A stretch of DNA of 64,000 nt from Eucommia ulmoides. Its lineage: Eukaryota; Streptophyta; Magnoliopsida; Garryales; Eucommiaceae. Shown here one piece after another: positions 45,801 to 57,949 of the stretch. How positions within the stretch are numbered: the first letter of the stretch is position 1; every line of letters starts with the position of its first letter. The stretch spans positions 24,753,901-24,817,900 of the forward strand of contig CM028326.1 in the NCBI GenBank assembly GCA_016647705.1. Direction: 5' to 3'. The notes beneath the pieces are model-generated. The model was not told the DNA's origin. It searched no databases and was given only the letters and a program-made list of their open reading frames with translations. The position numbers and the translations under genes are program-made.

Positions 45801-48800
45801 ACCTCCCTTGGCGTTTGGCCATATAACACTCACACCCTCTCTGGTTTGTGAATTACACTGATCTCCCCTTTGGTTTGAGTATCGTATCACTTTCACCCTC
45901 CACTAAAGTTTTTATTGAAAACTAAGAATGTCATAGATTAATAAAATTCCAATTCTACCCTTCACTCTATCTTTTTCACATTTTCTTTAACAAAAATATG
46001 AACTTTTATCTATTATTTCATTGTGTATATCTTTCTTTAACTTTCACACTCTTCCCCCCACCCCTTTTTTTCCTTTTTTTAATAGGATTCTTTCCATTTT
46101 TTCCTAGAAACTAAGGCCCCATTTTGGTTACTGTTTCTATTCCCTGATTCCTGTTCCTGCTCCCAAAATTTTGAGATTAATGTACAGAAACGCGTTTGAT
46201 AAACACATTTCAGTTCCCAAAATTTTAATTTGAGAGTAATTTGGGACTCTTTTTTGTAATCTGAGAAACGAAAAAAAAATTGATTCTTATTCACTCCCAC
46301 AAAACCATCCCGCCGGCCACCATACATTTAAAGAAAAAAAAACAAATGTTGCAACCAAACACGTTTCTTCTTTCTGTTCTCACAAATTAAAAGAAACAAT
46401 TTCAGGAGAACGGTCGTTATCAAACATGTTTTTATTTCCAGAATACTTTAAAACAAAAATAGAATTCTCATCCCATCGCACCTCAGTTAATTGGAAGTAG
46501 AAACAAAAACCAGAAACACTAACCAAACGCCACCTAAGGGTTATTTATCATCTCTGTCTTCTTCTCTCCGTGTTTGGAGACCCCCAACCAAACAGCCATG
46601 ACAACACAATAATTCCAACACCATCACACTCTCTTTGCCTCTGGATTACACATTCTCTCTCTCTCTACTTACTAAAAAGACGCACACAAAGCACATAGAG
46701 AGATGATGCAAGTTCAGTTTGATGTAATGCCAGTTGTGGTCATGTAGTGCGAAGAAAGAAAAAAATAAGAGAACAGAAAAAAGGGAAAGGAGAAAAAGGA
46801 AAAAAAATAGAAGCAAAGGAAAAATAAATAAGAAATATACGGCTAGCGTTAGAATCAGGGTTTTGCTTTATTCATTACAATTACTTAACAAAAATTATAG
46901 GCAAGGAGGCCAATGTTATTTGACAAATAAGAACGGGTGTAGGTGTAACATGGACAAACCTTAGGGGAAGTAATTGTAATTTGCCCTGTTTTCAATTTAT
47001 AGGGTACATAACATAAATAAATAAATAAATCCATATTTTAACCTAAGAAGGAAAAGGCAATGTATGATACGCAATGATATTCAAGGATCAGTCCAACAGA
47101 AAATCCAAGATACCTACGCACACACAGAGGGAGATTGTATACTTGTTGGGAAATTTATGTACACACACACACATACATATAAAAATATCAGATACATACC
47201 TTCCACCATAGTCGAATGGAGTGGTCATAACTTGAAGTCACCAAAACATTTTCATTTGCTTGTGTCCTGCTACGAAATAAAGATGTTTCGCCGAGAGAAA
47301 ACAATCTGGATGAAACAAACACCACCCAATAGTACCATTAAATCAGCAACAAAATAAACATTAAGGTATAAGCCGGAGAAGGTTCTATAACTATGTCTCA
47401 CAGAACAATGCACATCGGTAAATCATCAAGTGACACTTTCAACTTTGCTAATCTCAGAAAAGATCATAGTAGTTCCCTAATAAACCATATATGCACAGAG
47501 AGAACTCATCAAATTCGCTTTTTTGAAAAAGAAAAATAATCTATTCATAATAAACTATCATTGCCACCTACTGTTTGAATTTTTTTGGGACCAATATAAC
47601 AAAAACTGAAGAAGTTCAAAGAGGTATAATGTACAAGTTCATACAAGGATATCATTATTTGCACATATGAGCCCAATCATTCAGCATCTCTAATAGCTTA
47701 TATAATTAGAAATATTTCTCTACTCAAAATTTCAAACTTCAAAGTTCAAACCAAGATGTAATTACTCGTATAGAATGTTTAAAAATAGGAAAATAAACTG
47801 TAGGTAGTATGTGAGTACCGAGTAGTGATTTCCAAAGCACAAAAAGACCTATAATGAAGCTAAAGAATCATTGTTGTCTGCTCAACTCACCTCATACAGG
47901 TTATTCTAGCCTTGTGATCATTAAGTGTGGTGAGAGAATATGTTCCATTCACAAAGCTATCAATTTTTTTTATATAAATGGATGGACCCTGCAAAGTAAA
48001 ATCCAATATAAATAAAATCAATGGATCATAATGACGATAGAATACTCAACCAATCTCCTTTCTCAGCATAAGTTACAGAGACCAAGTATTAATGTCAAAT
48101 GAACCAATATTTCCCTAAAAAACGTATCAAAAGCAAGTAAAGGCAAAACTTGTAACTTCGAATGGCTACACAAGAGATGATATAACAACATTATGCATAT
48201 GACATATCCCACTGGGACTCTATAATTGTGCTGACGCTTCAAGAATATTTCTGCAAGCTGATGGACCACTTAACCTCATATTCCAAAGCAAAGCAAATAA
48301 TATTATAGTTACACAAACAACTTTGTTTCCTCCACACAAAAACTAACAAAGAAAAAAAATATTAAATGTCATCCTGAGCAAAGGTATGCTTTTGTTTTAC
48401 AAAGTATAGCAAAGCAAAAGACCTCACCCAGTTGGGACGATTGGATAGATCCCATGGTTTGTTTCCCCAATTTTAGATTTTTGAAAAGCGATTCAAGGAG
48501 ATGCAATTTGTCCAGGTACTGTACAGGAAATTAGGGCCATGTGGAAAAAGGGCAAAAAGAAAAATAAAGTTGGAATGACGATCGTCCAAACTATATATGA
48601 AAGTTTCATGAACCTTCAAACTTGTGTGACCATTTTGATTATTTTTCACATAGTTAAGGGGTCAAGTATCAAAGGTGCCAGCAAAAATATATTAAAAATA
48701 ATTTAAATTTGGTACCTGAGAAAAAATAACATCATTTCTATCAAATAGTATATGGTTGAATGGCTTCAAATCCGTATAGAAGTCGGCAACCAGGGGATCA

Positions 48801-49870
48801 ACAAACTTAAACTGATTCAAAGCAGTGTATCTGGCCAAATAATCTCGCCTGGCACCAGACACATGAGAGAAAGTAGAAGGTACAAGTTGTGGCCAGCGCT
48901 CCCTGTAGATTTTGGAATGCAACACAATTACCACTCAATCTCATCAAAAATACATACACGTTAAACAATTGTTAATTGGTATCTGAATCCTCTGTCCTTC
49001 ATTCAGTAGTCAAAGAGTTAATCTTGGAGCTAATGACTCTGAAACATGGCCTCAATTTGATCATATAGGCAAATATGACTTCTCTAGCAAGTAGTAACAA
49101 ATAAAAGCCTAAAAAGAAATTACATTTTACCAAGATAAAGGCAAGATGTAGTTGGTATTCCCATAAATTAAAGCAATTTGATCAATATCAACTATGCCTA
49201 GATGTATGTCTTAAAGATGCTCCCCCCACACATGCAAGTGTATCAGTGTCCGCTTGTGTGCGCACAAAAGACAGGAAAAGTTAGGGCCACCTACCTAACG
49301 CAATATACCGTAATTTCCGCTACACAAACACACCAAAAGGTATAGGGTTAAAAAAAGCAATAAATGGGTAGTTTTTAATTTTTTTTCGGTTGGTTTTCAT
49401 CTGGGCAAGAAATGGAACCCCTGATCTTTGTTTCATATATTGGAATAGCATAATTCCTGCAATGTCATGATAGGTAGCAAAAGCGTCCAAACGAAGCCAG
49501 CGTCCATGAATTAAGTCTATATGATCAAATTAACCATAAATTCCCTAGAGGAGCAAAAACAGAAGCTATTATAACATAAAGATGGATTATGAGTTTCACA
49601 AGTACTCCGATGCTACATGATAAAGGTCACACACCAAACAAATTATTTAAGTAAATTCTGTGCGGCGTTATGAGAGAATTGAGAGAAAAAACCTGAACAA
49701 GGATTGCCAGATGGAGTCAGAATACGCGACTCTGTTGAGGTACTTGCAGGTGATTGCCATGTTGGATATGTCTCGGGATTGAGATTGTTTGCACAGTGGA
49801 CAAGTGAGTCTATATTGACGTCGGTGATGGTTGTGGAACTCCGGTCCGTCGACGGTGATGGCTCCGTCAT
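42805..49870 (-). CDS. F-box/WD40-repeat protein, eight exons, 1-nt frameshift in the F-box
   Basis: Exons on the minus strand: 49870-49693, 48902-48716, 47988-47891, 47305-47200, 45683-45466, 44349-44307, 43928-43678 and 43198-42805 (TGA at 42807-42805). All have GT/AG borders and phases that fit, but only if one nucleotide is added near 49771-49772. There the frame NLNPE should pass into DISNMAITCKYLNRVAYSDS, an F-box helix region, but the DNA has lost one G of an expected GAGGAC and reads ETYPTW instead, with a stop soon after. The repaired length would be 491 residues. WD40 blades can be seen (SSYDHSIRLW, GSGGEDGTVRLWSL, VSVAKDSKVRVWD, GGIGRALLWDV, YINVWEVE). F-box/WD40 proteins usually pick substrates for SCF ubiquitin ligases; this one resembles the Arabidopsis At3g52030 type, from memory. 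Either a broken allele or a base-call error. Confidence 0.85.
45786..46986. mobile_element. MULE-type element in intron 4 of the F-box/WD40 gene
   Basis: The 1201-bp element has inverted ends GGGTAAAATTCAGTTACCTC and, reversed, GGGCAAATTACAATTACTTC. It is flanked by TATTTTCAA (45777-45785) and TGTTTTCAA (46987-46995), 8 of 9 matching. It carries a nested Harbinger-like element and no transposase. Confidence 0.75.
46115..46534. mobile_element. PIF/Harbinger-like MITE nested in the intronic MULE
   Basis: The 420-bp element has TAA on both sides (46112-46114 and 46535-46537) and inverted ends GGCCCCATTTTGGTTACTG and, reversed, GGTGGCGTTTGGTTAGTG. Same family as 27643-28803 and the 53-57 kb cluster. 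Confidence 0.8.
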
Positions 49871-50325
49871 CTTCCCAAATTTGAGAATGGTTCTTACTTG
49901 ATAGAATGCAACCCTAGAAGCCGGAAATGCAATTGAAGGATATAGACATAGGTATTATAAGCCGGAAATGCTATCAGGTTAGTCGCAATGAGAAATCTCG
50001 TCGTCGACGCCGAGCTGGGCTCGGGCGGATTCAGAATTCATGTTTCGCGTGGCAATTTTACACGGCATCCTAGTATTAAACCTTTTCTCTTTTTTACTTT
50101 TTTTTTTTTACTCGCTAGTGTCCCTTACCCACACACAGGATAAAAGATTAATTTGTTCGGAGTACATGACTGTCTTTTCTAACAAATACTTTTCTGCAGA
50201 CTCGAATCTCTAACCTTACAAATCTCCCTCGACTGCTTTATTTTTAACATCCGCATGTATTTGGTTACTATAATATTTCTACAAAATTCATAATCAATGG
50301 TTCACAATATTTGTTTTTACATCAT
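49871..50325. promoter_or_regulatory. 5' flank of the F-box/WD40 gene
   Basis: This is the upstream region of the minus-strand ATG at 49870. AAGCCGGAAATGC occurs twice (49918-49930 and 49960-49972), about 42 bp apart. I cannot place a promoter precisely. Confidence 0.35.
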
Positions 50326-53020
50326 GAAAAATAGAGATTTTCCTCTAAAGGTCTTCTTTTTAAAGTAAAAAACTTTTCAAGTCCTACCATTTTTCCAAGA
50401 TGATCAAAACTCCCATTTCAAGATTTTTAATTTAAAAAGTCCTATGCTGAATTGGCAAATATTTCTCATTTCTCTTTTTGCCCCTTGTTCAGTTAAACCT
50501 AAATCTAATTTTTTAAAATGGGAGGCCTCATTTTCTGTCTCTTCTTGGCCGTCTCTCTCTCTCAGCCCTAGCAAGCCGTCACCATACCTCTCTGTTGCTG
50601 CTCACGCATAGCTCGCCCCCGTCGTCCTCGCCTTAGCTCGTCGCCGCCATCCTCTCCATAGCTTGCCACCGCCGTCCTCGCCTTAGGTCGATGTCGTCGC
50701 CGCCGTCGTCGCTCCGTGGCCGCCCTCTCTTCTTTGATTTGTCGTCATCTCCACTCTAATTCGTCATTACTGCTTCGATTTGACAGCTCCACTGCTACGG
50801 TCGCAATTTTTAGGTATTTTTTTTTTTTTTTTTAGCTTCGATTATTGATAGATCTGACTCAGATCTTTGTTAGGTATTGAAATAGAAGCTACTTTATTTA
50901 CCGATTTGCTTGAGATCGTCGTCGTGCCCTGATTTAGGTATTCTTTTTCTTAATCTGCTTCTTCTTCTTCTTCTTCCTTTTTTTTTTTTTTTTTTTTTTG
51001 TTGTTTGCCCTGTTGCTATTGGATTTTTAGTGGATGTTCATTGCTTGGGCGACAATGGAGGTCTTCGATTTGTTCATGATTTTGTGTATTGATTTTGTGC
51101 TAGATTTGTTGTTGCTAGATCTAGATTTTGTGCTAGATTTGTTATTGCTACATTCGCCCAGATCTATTGTTGCTAGATTTGTTCATGAGTTTGGTATTGA
51201 TTTTGTGTTCTTGCTACTTTTTTTTTTTTTTCCTATTGTTGAAAATACACTTGGCTTATAGGATTTAGATTTTTGGATTGGTTGCAGTGATTTTCATTTG
51301 ACTTATTTTCAGTAGATATCTACATAGTAAATTTAGTGGGTTCTATAATATTTAGCAGATATCTACTTAATTTCATCTACAAGTTCTATAATGTTCAATA
51401 GATATCTACTTAATTTATTTTCAGTAGATATCCACTTAGATTATTTTTTTAGTGGATATTCACTCACATTAGATTTGGTTAGATTCGAGCAATTTTAAAT
51501 TTGTTTATTTTCAGTGGATATCCACTTAAACTATCTTTCAGTGGATTTCTAGTTAGATTATTTTTCAATGATCTTTTATGCATTTTTAATAGCATTTACA
51601 GTATTTTTGGTGAATGTTTAAATGTATAGTGAAATTATGGAATGACATTTACAGTATTTTTGGTGAATGTTTAAAAGTATATTTTAAATGTATAGTGAAT
51701 AATTATGCATTCCAATTGTTTGGTTACTTGATAGGTGAAGGAAGATAAATGAAATTGAATTAGAATTTTGATATTATTTAGGATAGCTCAATTAGATTCA
51801 AACAAATTCTAACGATTTCTAAATTTATTTGTCATTTTTATCATTTGTGTGCAAATATTTGTATTATTTTTTAGTTTAATGGATATTCACTTATTGTTTA
51901 AATTTATTGTTTAAATGTTTGTGTTATTTTTTTAGTTAAGTGGATATCCACTAATTGTTTTTAGTAGATATCTATTTATTAATTTTTAGTAGATATTCAC
52001 TTATCTACTTATTGAAGACCGATGAAGATGGAGGGAGTGCGACGGTGTGACAATTGGCGAAGACAACGGACGTCAATCGTCTTAATTTCCAACGGATTTC
52101 CACTTTAAATTTTTTGTGGATTTCCACTTAGGAGTTGATTGGATTTATGTATTTTTCTAGTGGATTGTAATTGAAGATTAATATTCGGTGGAATTTTTTA
52201 TTTTCTGGTTTCTCCAATTCTTAATATAAGTGGATATCTATGAAATATACTTAAGTGGATATCCACTTAATGGATATTTAAGTAGATATTCACTTAAAGG
52301 CATATCTATCGATAGTTTTCATTTGAGTTCTCCAATTTTCGCGAGAATGTGAAAATGTAAAGGCACGTTTATCGATGTTTTTTATTTTTTTGATGGTTTT
52401 AATTTGAGTTCTCCAATTTTCACGAGAATGTGAAAATGTAAAGGCATGTTTATCGATGTTTGGTTTTCTGACTGTTTCTATTATGTGGATATCTATTTAA
52501 TTAAGTGAAAAATAATGTTAGTGAATATCTATTAAATATGATTAAGTGGATATCCACTTAATAGATATCTAAGTAGATATCTACTTAATTGATTTTTAGA
52601 AAATGAATTTAAAGGAATTTTTAATTTAAATAGGATTTAATATTTATTTTTTTATATTTTAAAATGTTCATAGAATATTTTAAAAAATAAACTAAAATTG
52701 AAATAAAATAAACTGAAATATAATTAGGGTAATTATGATATTTTAAAAAAAAATAAGAAAAATAAAATTAATTGAAATATTTTATTAAAAAATAAAAATT
52801 GAGAAAAAATTGAAATATATATATATAAATTTTAGGAGTTTTGAAAAAAAAAAAAAAAAAAAAGGTCAAAATAACATTTTTGTAAATTTTGTAGTTATTG
52901 AGGGTAATTGAGGAAGACTAAATATGATGGTACTTTTGAAATGAGCCTAAAAAGCATGGGACCTCAAAAGTTATTTTTTGAACAAATAAGACCCCTCAAA
53001 ATTTTTCCATAAAAAATAAG
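50326..53020. mobile_element. Non-autonomous element filled with GATATC palindromes, copy 1
   Basis: The two ends are loosely inverted: TTTTCCTCTAAAGGTCTTC and ACTTTTCAAGTCC on the left, and, reversed from the right, TTTGAGGGGTCTTATTTG and ACTTTTGAGGTCCC. A CT- and CG-rich part (50540-50720, with TCGTCGCCGCC runs) precedes AT-rich DNA with many TGGATATCCA or TAGATATCTA motifs (51300-52590). A relative lies at 57950-59720. Boundaries are approximate, no target duplication was fixed, and no credible gene is present. Confidence 0.5.
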
Positions 53021-53272
53021 AATGATGATCAAATTAAAACAAAATCACTTTTATATTTTTAAAATAATGATAACATTTTTTAATATCAGCTAGTCAAAAG
53101 ATCTATCTCAGAAGAGATGATTGGACAATTTGAGGTAGCCCGATATTTAAAGAAAAAATTAGAATGGGCCACACGTCCTATTTTATTTTTATTTTAATCA
53201 AATACCATTAAAAAAAAAAAAAAAACAAACAAACAAGCAAATCCCAAAAATTACTAAGGCCCGGTTTGGTTA

Positions 53273-54081
53273 GGCCATGTTTGGTAACCGTTCCCATCCC
53301 AAAAATCTGGGAATCATCCCAAAAAATTCTCATCCCATTCCCAAATTTTTGGGATTTCTATTTAGGCATAGCGTTTGGTAAATCTGTTTATGTTTCCATT
53401 CCCTTACCAAAATTAAGAATCATTTTCACTTTTTCTTAAGAAGTAAGAAAAAAAAAATTGTTTCTCAGAATTCTCATCCTATTCCCAACCAAAAAAAGGC
53501 ACAACTATCTTTTCCATCATCCATCACCTTCATCATCTTTGTCTGCTTCTTCTCCATCCGTCATTGCCTTCGTCGTCATCGTTTGCTCATTCTCCATCGT
53601 CTTCGTTTGCTTCTTCTTCAACCGTGTTCTTTGCATCCTCCGTCCTTCTCTGGTTCGTCGTCCTTTTTTTTTTTTCAACCGTGTTCGTCGCCATCGTCTT
53701 CGCCTCGTTTCCGTCCTCATCTTCGTTTGTCTATTTAGGTTTCGATTCAATTTGGAAATCGAAATCGAAATATGGTAAAATACAGGTTCTACTTCCTGAT
53801 TTCGATTTCGATTGGGGTTTAAGGTTCAATTTCGATTTCAATTGGGGTTTAGGATTTCGATTTCGATTGGAGTTTAAGGTTTGATTGCTTAATGATTTCT
53901 TGATTGTGGTTTAAGATTCGTTCTTGATTTTTTGGATAAAATCGTTACCAAATGCAATTCTGTTCCCAGATCCCAAAAAAAAATTGTCGTTACCAAACGA
54001 GGAAACAGAATTTTCATAACATCTCATCCCATTCTCATCCCACTACATGGAATGGGCACAAAACTGTTACCAAACGGGCCC
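53273..54081. mobile_element. Nested PIF/Harbinger-like element 1
   Basis: The 809-bp element has ends GGCCATGTTTGGTAACCG and, reversed, GGGCCCGTTTGGTAACAG, with TTA at 53270-53272 and 54082-54084. The open frames inside (for example 53458-53778) are CT-rich low complexity. Confidence 0.8.
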
Positions 54082-54084
54082 TTA

Positions 54085-55310
54085 GGTCCCATTTGGTTAG
54101 TGTTTCCATTCCAACCCAACCCAACCCAAAAATTATGAGATTGATTTTTGGGAACGTGTTTGGCAACACAAAACTCAACCCAACCCAACCCAAAAAATGA
54201 GAATTGATTCTCAAAATCCTAAGGAAATAAGAAATAAAAAAAACTTTTTTTTTGTGCCCAAAAAACTCAACTCATAAAAAGGATGCGCTGGTCATTTTTT
54301 CAAAAGTTAATGACACCCCTATTCCAATTTCATCCCAAACATTTTGGTGGGATCATCTTCATTTCTTTTCCACTACTCTTCGTCTTTTTCGTCTTCTCCA
54401 CTACTCTTCGTCTTCTCCACTGCTCTCAACTTCATTTCTTCTCCATCAGCGAAGAAGCAACGTCATTCGTCTCCTCCCAGCAACGTCGCCGTTCGTCTCC
54501 TCCAAGCAGCGTCGTTATTCATCATTGAAGCAACCATCATAAGTTCTTTCGTCATCGAAGCATCGTCGTCTCTCTCTCCCTCTATCTCTCTCCTTCATCA
54601 TTTGAGTTCTCAAAATCAATTTTGGTTCTTGATTTTGGTTTCGATTTTCGATTTTGATTTCATTGTTCTTTATCTTCTTCATCAAAATTGCCGTCGTCTG
54701 AATCAAATACTCCACCCACTTCCTCCGCCGCTGAATTGCTATCTGGGTTTCTGATTACGACATGATTTTGTTTTGTGCTCGGGGTTTAAGGTTTCGAACA
54801 CGAAATCGTTCTTCTTCTTGAAATCGATTTAGGGTTTCGAACATGAAATCAATTTCGATTTCATTACTGAAATCGATTTCGGTTCTTCGTTCGTCTTCAT
54901 ATTCGTCTTCAACTGTCGCCTGGGTTTAGGTTTTCTCGATTTCTAGTTTGTTCTTAGAAATTTGCTCTTGAAAATTTACGGCAAAACATAACAGAAATTT
55001 GCGTTTTAAATTTGCATTTTGAATGTTGTGTGTATGTTCTTCAAAAAATTGTGCTCTATGTTCTTGAACAGAAATTTGTATTCTATGTTCTTGATTTCTC
55101 AAAAAAAAAAAAAGTAAAAAAAAAAAACTATTGTGAAGAAATAATTCTAGGATGATATCGTTTACCAAATGCGATTCTGGTCCCAGCACAAAAAAAAATA
55201 AAAAATTTGTCGTTGTCAAACACAATTTTGTTTCCAGTAGGAAACAAAATTCTCAACCCAACTCATCCTAGTTGGGTTGAGAAAAGTGGGAACACTAACC
55301 AAACGCCACC
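54085..55310. mobile_element. Nested PIF/Harbinger-like element 2
   Basis: The 1226-bp element has ends GGTCCCATTTGGTTAGTG and, reversed, GGTGGCGTTTGGTTAGTG, with TTA at 54082-54084 and 55311-55313. It shares its left TTA with element 1. Inside are GAAATCGATTT motifs and CT-rich DNA with only spurious frames. Confidence 0.8.
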
Positions 55311-56808
55311 TTAGTGTTTCCATTCCAACCTAACCTAACTCAATCCAAAAATTCTGGGATTGATTTTTGGGAACGCGTTTGGCAACACAAAACTCAACCC
55401 AACCCAATTCAAAAAATGAGAATTAAATCTCAAAATTCGAAAGAAATGAGAAAAACAAATATTGTATTTTTTTGTGCCCAAAAAACTCAACCCATGAAAA
55501 AGGACACGCTGGGTATTTCCTAATTTGTTTAGTGAGTCCCCGTTTAACTTTTGGTAGCCTCATTTTCATTTTCTTTTCTTTATCGTTTTCTATCTCTCTT
55601 CACTCCACTTCTTCTCCAATTCGCCATCGCCGAAACTGTTGATTCTTCGCCAACGACGATCGATATGAGAAGGCCAACGAAATCGCTATCACCTAGCTAA
55701 CGATGAACAACTACGAAGAACAACGAATTCGTCGTTCCAGAGGCCAACGAAATTGCCATCGCCTACGAAATCAAAACCCTAACTTGATGACGAAATCTAT
55801 TTTGTTTAGGAAATCGATTTCGTTAACGAGCTAGGGTTCGTGAAATCGATTTCGATTTCGTCTGCTAAAAAGTCTCCATCGTCGTCGTCGAAGTTCTGGT
55901 CAAACCTTTCTATCGCTGATCAAAGCTCCTCTTGCCATCATCTTCGCCAAACTCATCATCGTTTGATCGTCGATTCGTCGAGAGATAGAGAGATAAAGCC
56001 TTGTTTAGCCGATCATCGAAGAAGGAAGAAGGTCGTTCGATTGTCGAGTCGATCGTGAAATCCAAAATTAGTTGTTAGATAGGTAAAATATTTGATTTTT
56101 ATTTCTCCAATCTGTTGTTCATGAAATCGATTTTCGATTTCGTTGTTTAGGAAATTGATTTTGATTTCATTTTGTCACACCATTTCGTCAACGTTCTTAT
56201 TGGGGATTGATAGAGCAATCAAAGAGAGTAACAATCGAAGGCTGAAAATGAAGTACAAAAATGCCATTTATGTAATCCAAAGAGCTCTTGCTCTTTATCT
56301 GTAAGTTTCGTTAATCGTTTTTAGCTTTGATTAGACATATTGTGTATGCATGTTTTATGAATTTTGGCTTGAGCATTAGGTTGAATGAAGCATGGTTTTG
56401 GGATTCGGTTTGGTTGTCTTCTTTTTTACTTGGATCAATAATCTTATTGCATTCATGTGATTGTTGAGCATTTTTTGGCTTTAGATGAAATTACTCTTGC
56501 ATGTGCATTGTATGGATTGATTCTATGAGGTTGGCTCTTCCAGAAAGGTGAATCCTTATGGTTTTAAGGCTATGGCTGATTTTGGGTAGGTTTTCATGGC
56601 ATTGAGTTTGAAGAGAGAGAGAGAGAATAAAGTTGAATTTATTACGAAACAATTCTAATATAATATCATTACCAAAGGCGAATCTGTTCCCAGCACCAAA
56701 AAAAATTGTCGTTACCAAAAGCAATTTTGTTCAACAAAATTCTCAACTCAACCCAACCCATCCAAGTTGGGTTAAGAAAAGTGGGAACACTAACTAAACG
56801 CCACCTAA

Positions 56809-57489
56809 ATTACCCTCTAACAAAAGAAATTCTTCTTCTTCACTTGTTAACCCTAGAAACCTTTCCCTACCTTTTTTCTTTTCTCTCAGCAATGGCACGC
56901 CACCATCCACATATTTGATGTCTTCTCTCTCTAGGCAGTGGGAACCTCCATTATGCTATCATTATGTCTGCCCATTTCCACCATGCCACCATCATCAAGC
57001 AGCGTTGCTTTGCCTTCAATTTTTTTTTCGTGTGGTCACCAAGACAACTATTGGGACGGACCTCGCTGGAACAACTGATTTTCTCCCTCTCTCTCTCTAA
57101 CAAAAAAACAGCCACCACCACTAGATTTGTGGCGCCCGTCGGCGATCTAGTCATGGGCGGCCAGATCTAGGCCGCCACTACCAGATCTGGCTGTTCATGG
57201 TCAAATTTGGTTTTGTTATGCAATAATCTAGCCATCCACGACAAGAATTGGTTTCACTACAGTGTGATTTGGCGTGGACGATCAGATCAGGTGTCTCCGA
57301 CCATCTTAACCCTAATTAATCCCTCCAACTAGATATCGAAGATTTTATCATAACTCCGTTAACTCCACTCTATGCGGATAATGAATTTGTTGTGTGTGAT
57401 ATTTTTTGTTAATATTTTGGGTAATGACAATACATTTATTAAATAATGTACTATAAATATTAATTTTGATTTGAAATTCACTAAAATAT
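56809..57489. other. Intergenic DNA, no gene recognised
   Basis: The stretch holds CT-rich DNA and short frames (56915-57170) that do not resemble a known protein. Confidence 0.35.
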
Positions 57490-57815
57490 TTGATTCAGTT
57501 GTTCAAATTTGCTGCGGCAGTAGTATAATATTTTTGTGGCTGTTGATAGTAAATGTTTGTTGCGGTGGCAGCTGTTGTGATAATATTTTATGTGGTGGTT
57601 GTGATAGTAATGACAAATATTTCTTGTGGTGATGTTTGTGATAAGAATATTTGTTATGATAGTGGTAGTGATAGTATTTATTGTGATAGTAAATATTTTA
57701 TGTGGTGGTTGCGATGGTGATGGCGAATATTTTCTGTGATGATATAGGTAATAAGAATATTTGTTGTGATAGTGGTGGTAATAGTAAATGTTTACTGTGA
57801 TAATAAATATTTGGC
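57490..57815. repeat. Degenerate minisatellite of GTGATAGTAAATATTT type
   Basis: Units such as GTGATAGTAAATATTT, GTGGTGATAGTAATGAC and TGATAAGAATATTTGTTGTG recur about every 20-40 bp. It creates a spurious Tyr/His-rich frame on the minus strand. Confidence 0.6.
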
Positions 57816-57949
57816 AAATTCTTTCAAAGGTCCCAAAACTGAAAAACATCACTTTGTAAAGGACCATCCAAGTGGGTTTTTTTTTTTTTTTTGCCTTTAG
57901 ATAGTCCTTAAAAAGTGACAGTCCTCACTTTTGAGACCTCTAATAAAAA

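Larger units (their letters stand above)
53258..56805. mobile_element. PIF/Harbinger-like element holding two relatives in its own end
   Basis: The outer element is 53258-53272 plus 55314-56805, about 1.5 kb, with TAA duplications at 53255-53257 and 56806-56808. Its left end GGCCCGGTTTGGTTA is cut at the TTA and resumes as GTGTTTCCATTCC at 55314; joined, this is the family's normal inverted end. The right end reversed is GGTGGCGTTTAGTTAGTG. No transposase was seen. Confidence 0.8.

Noticed and set aside
53458-54754. Ser/Phe-rich open frames
   Set aside because: They are CT-rich repeats inside nested Harbinger-like elements, open in several frames at once.
57490-57815. Possible CRISPR-like or satellite array
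   Set aside because: The units vary in length and sequence and there are no unique spacers of constant size. It is a eukaryotic minisatellite.
57481-57867. Minus-strand Tyr/His/Ile-rich frame of 128 codons
   Set aside because: It is a translation of a degenerate GTGATAGTAAATATTT minisatellite.
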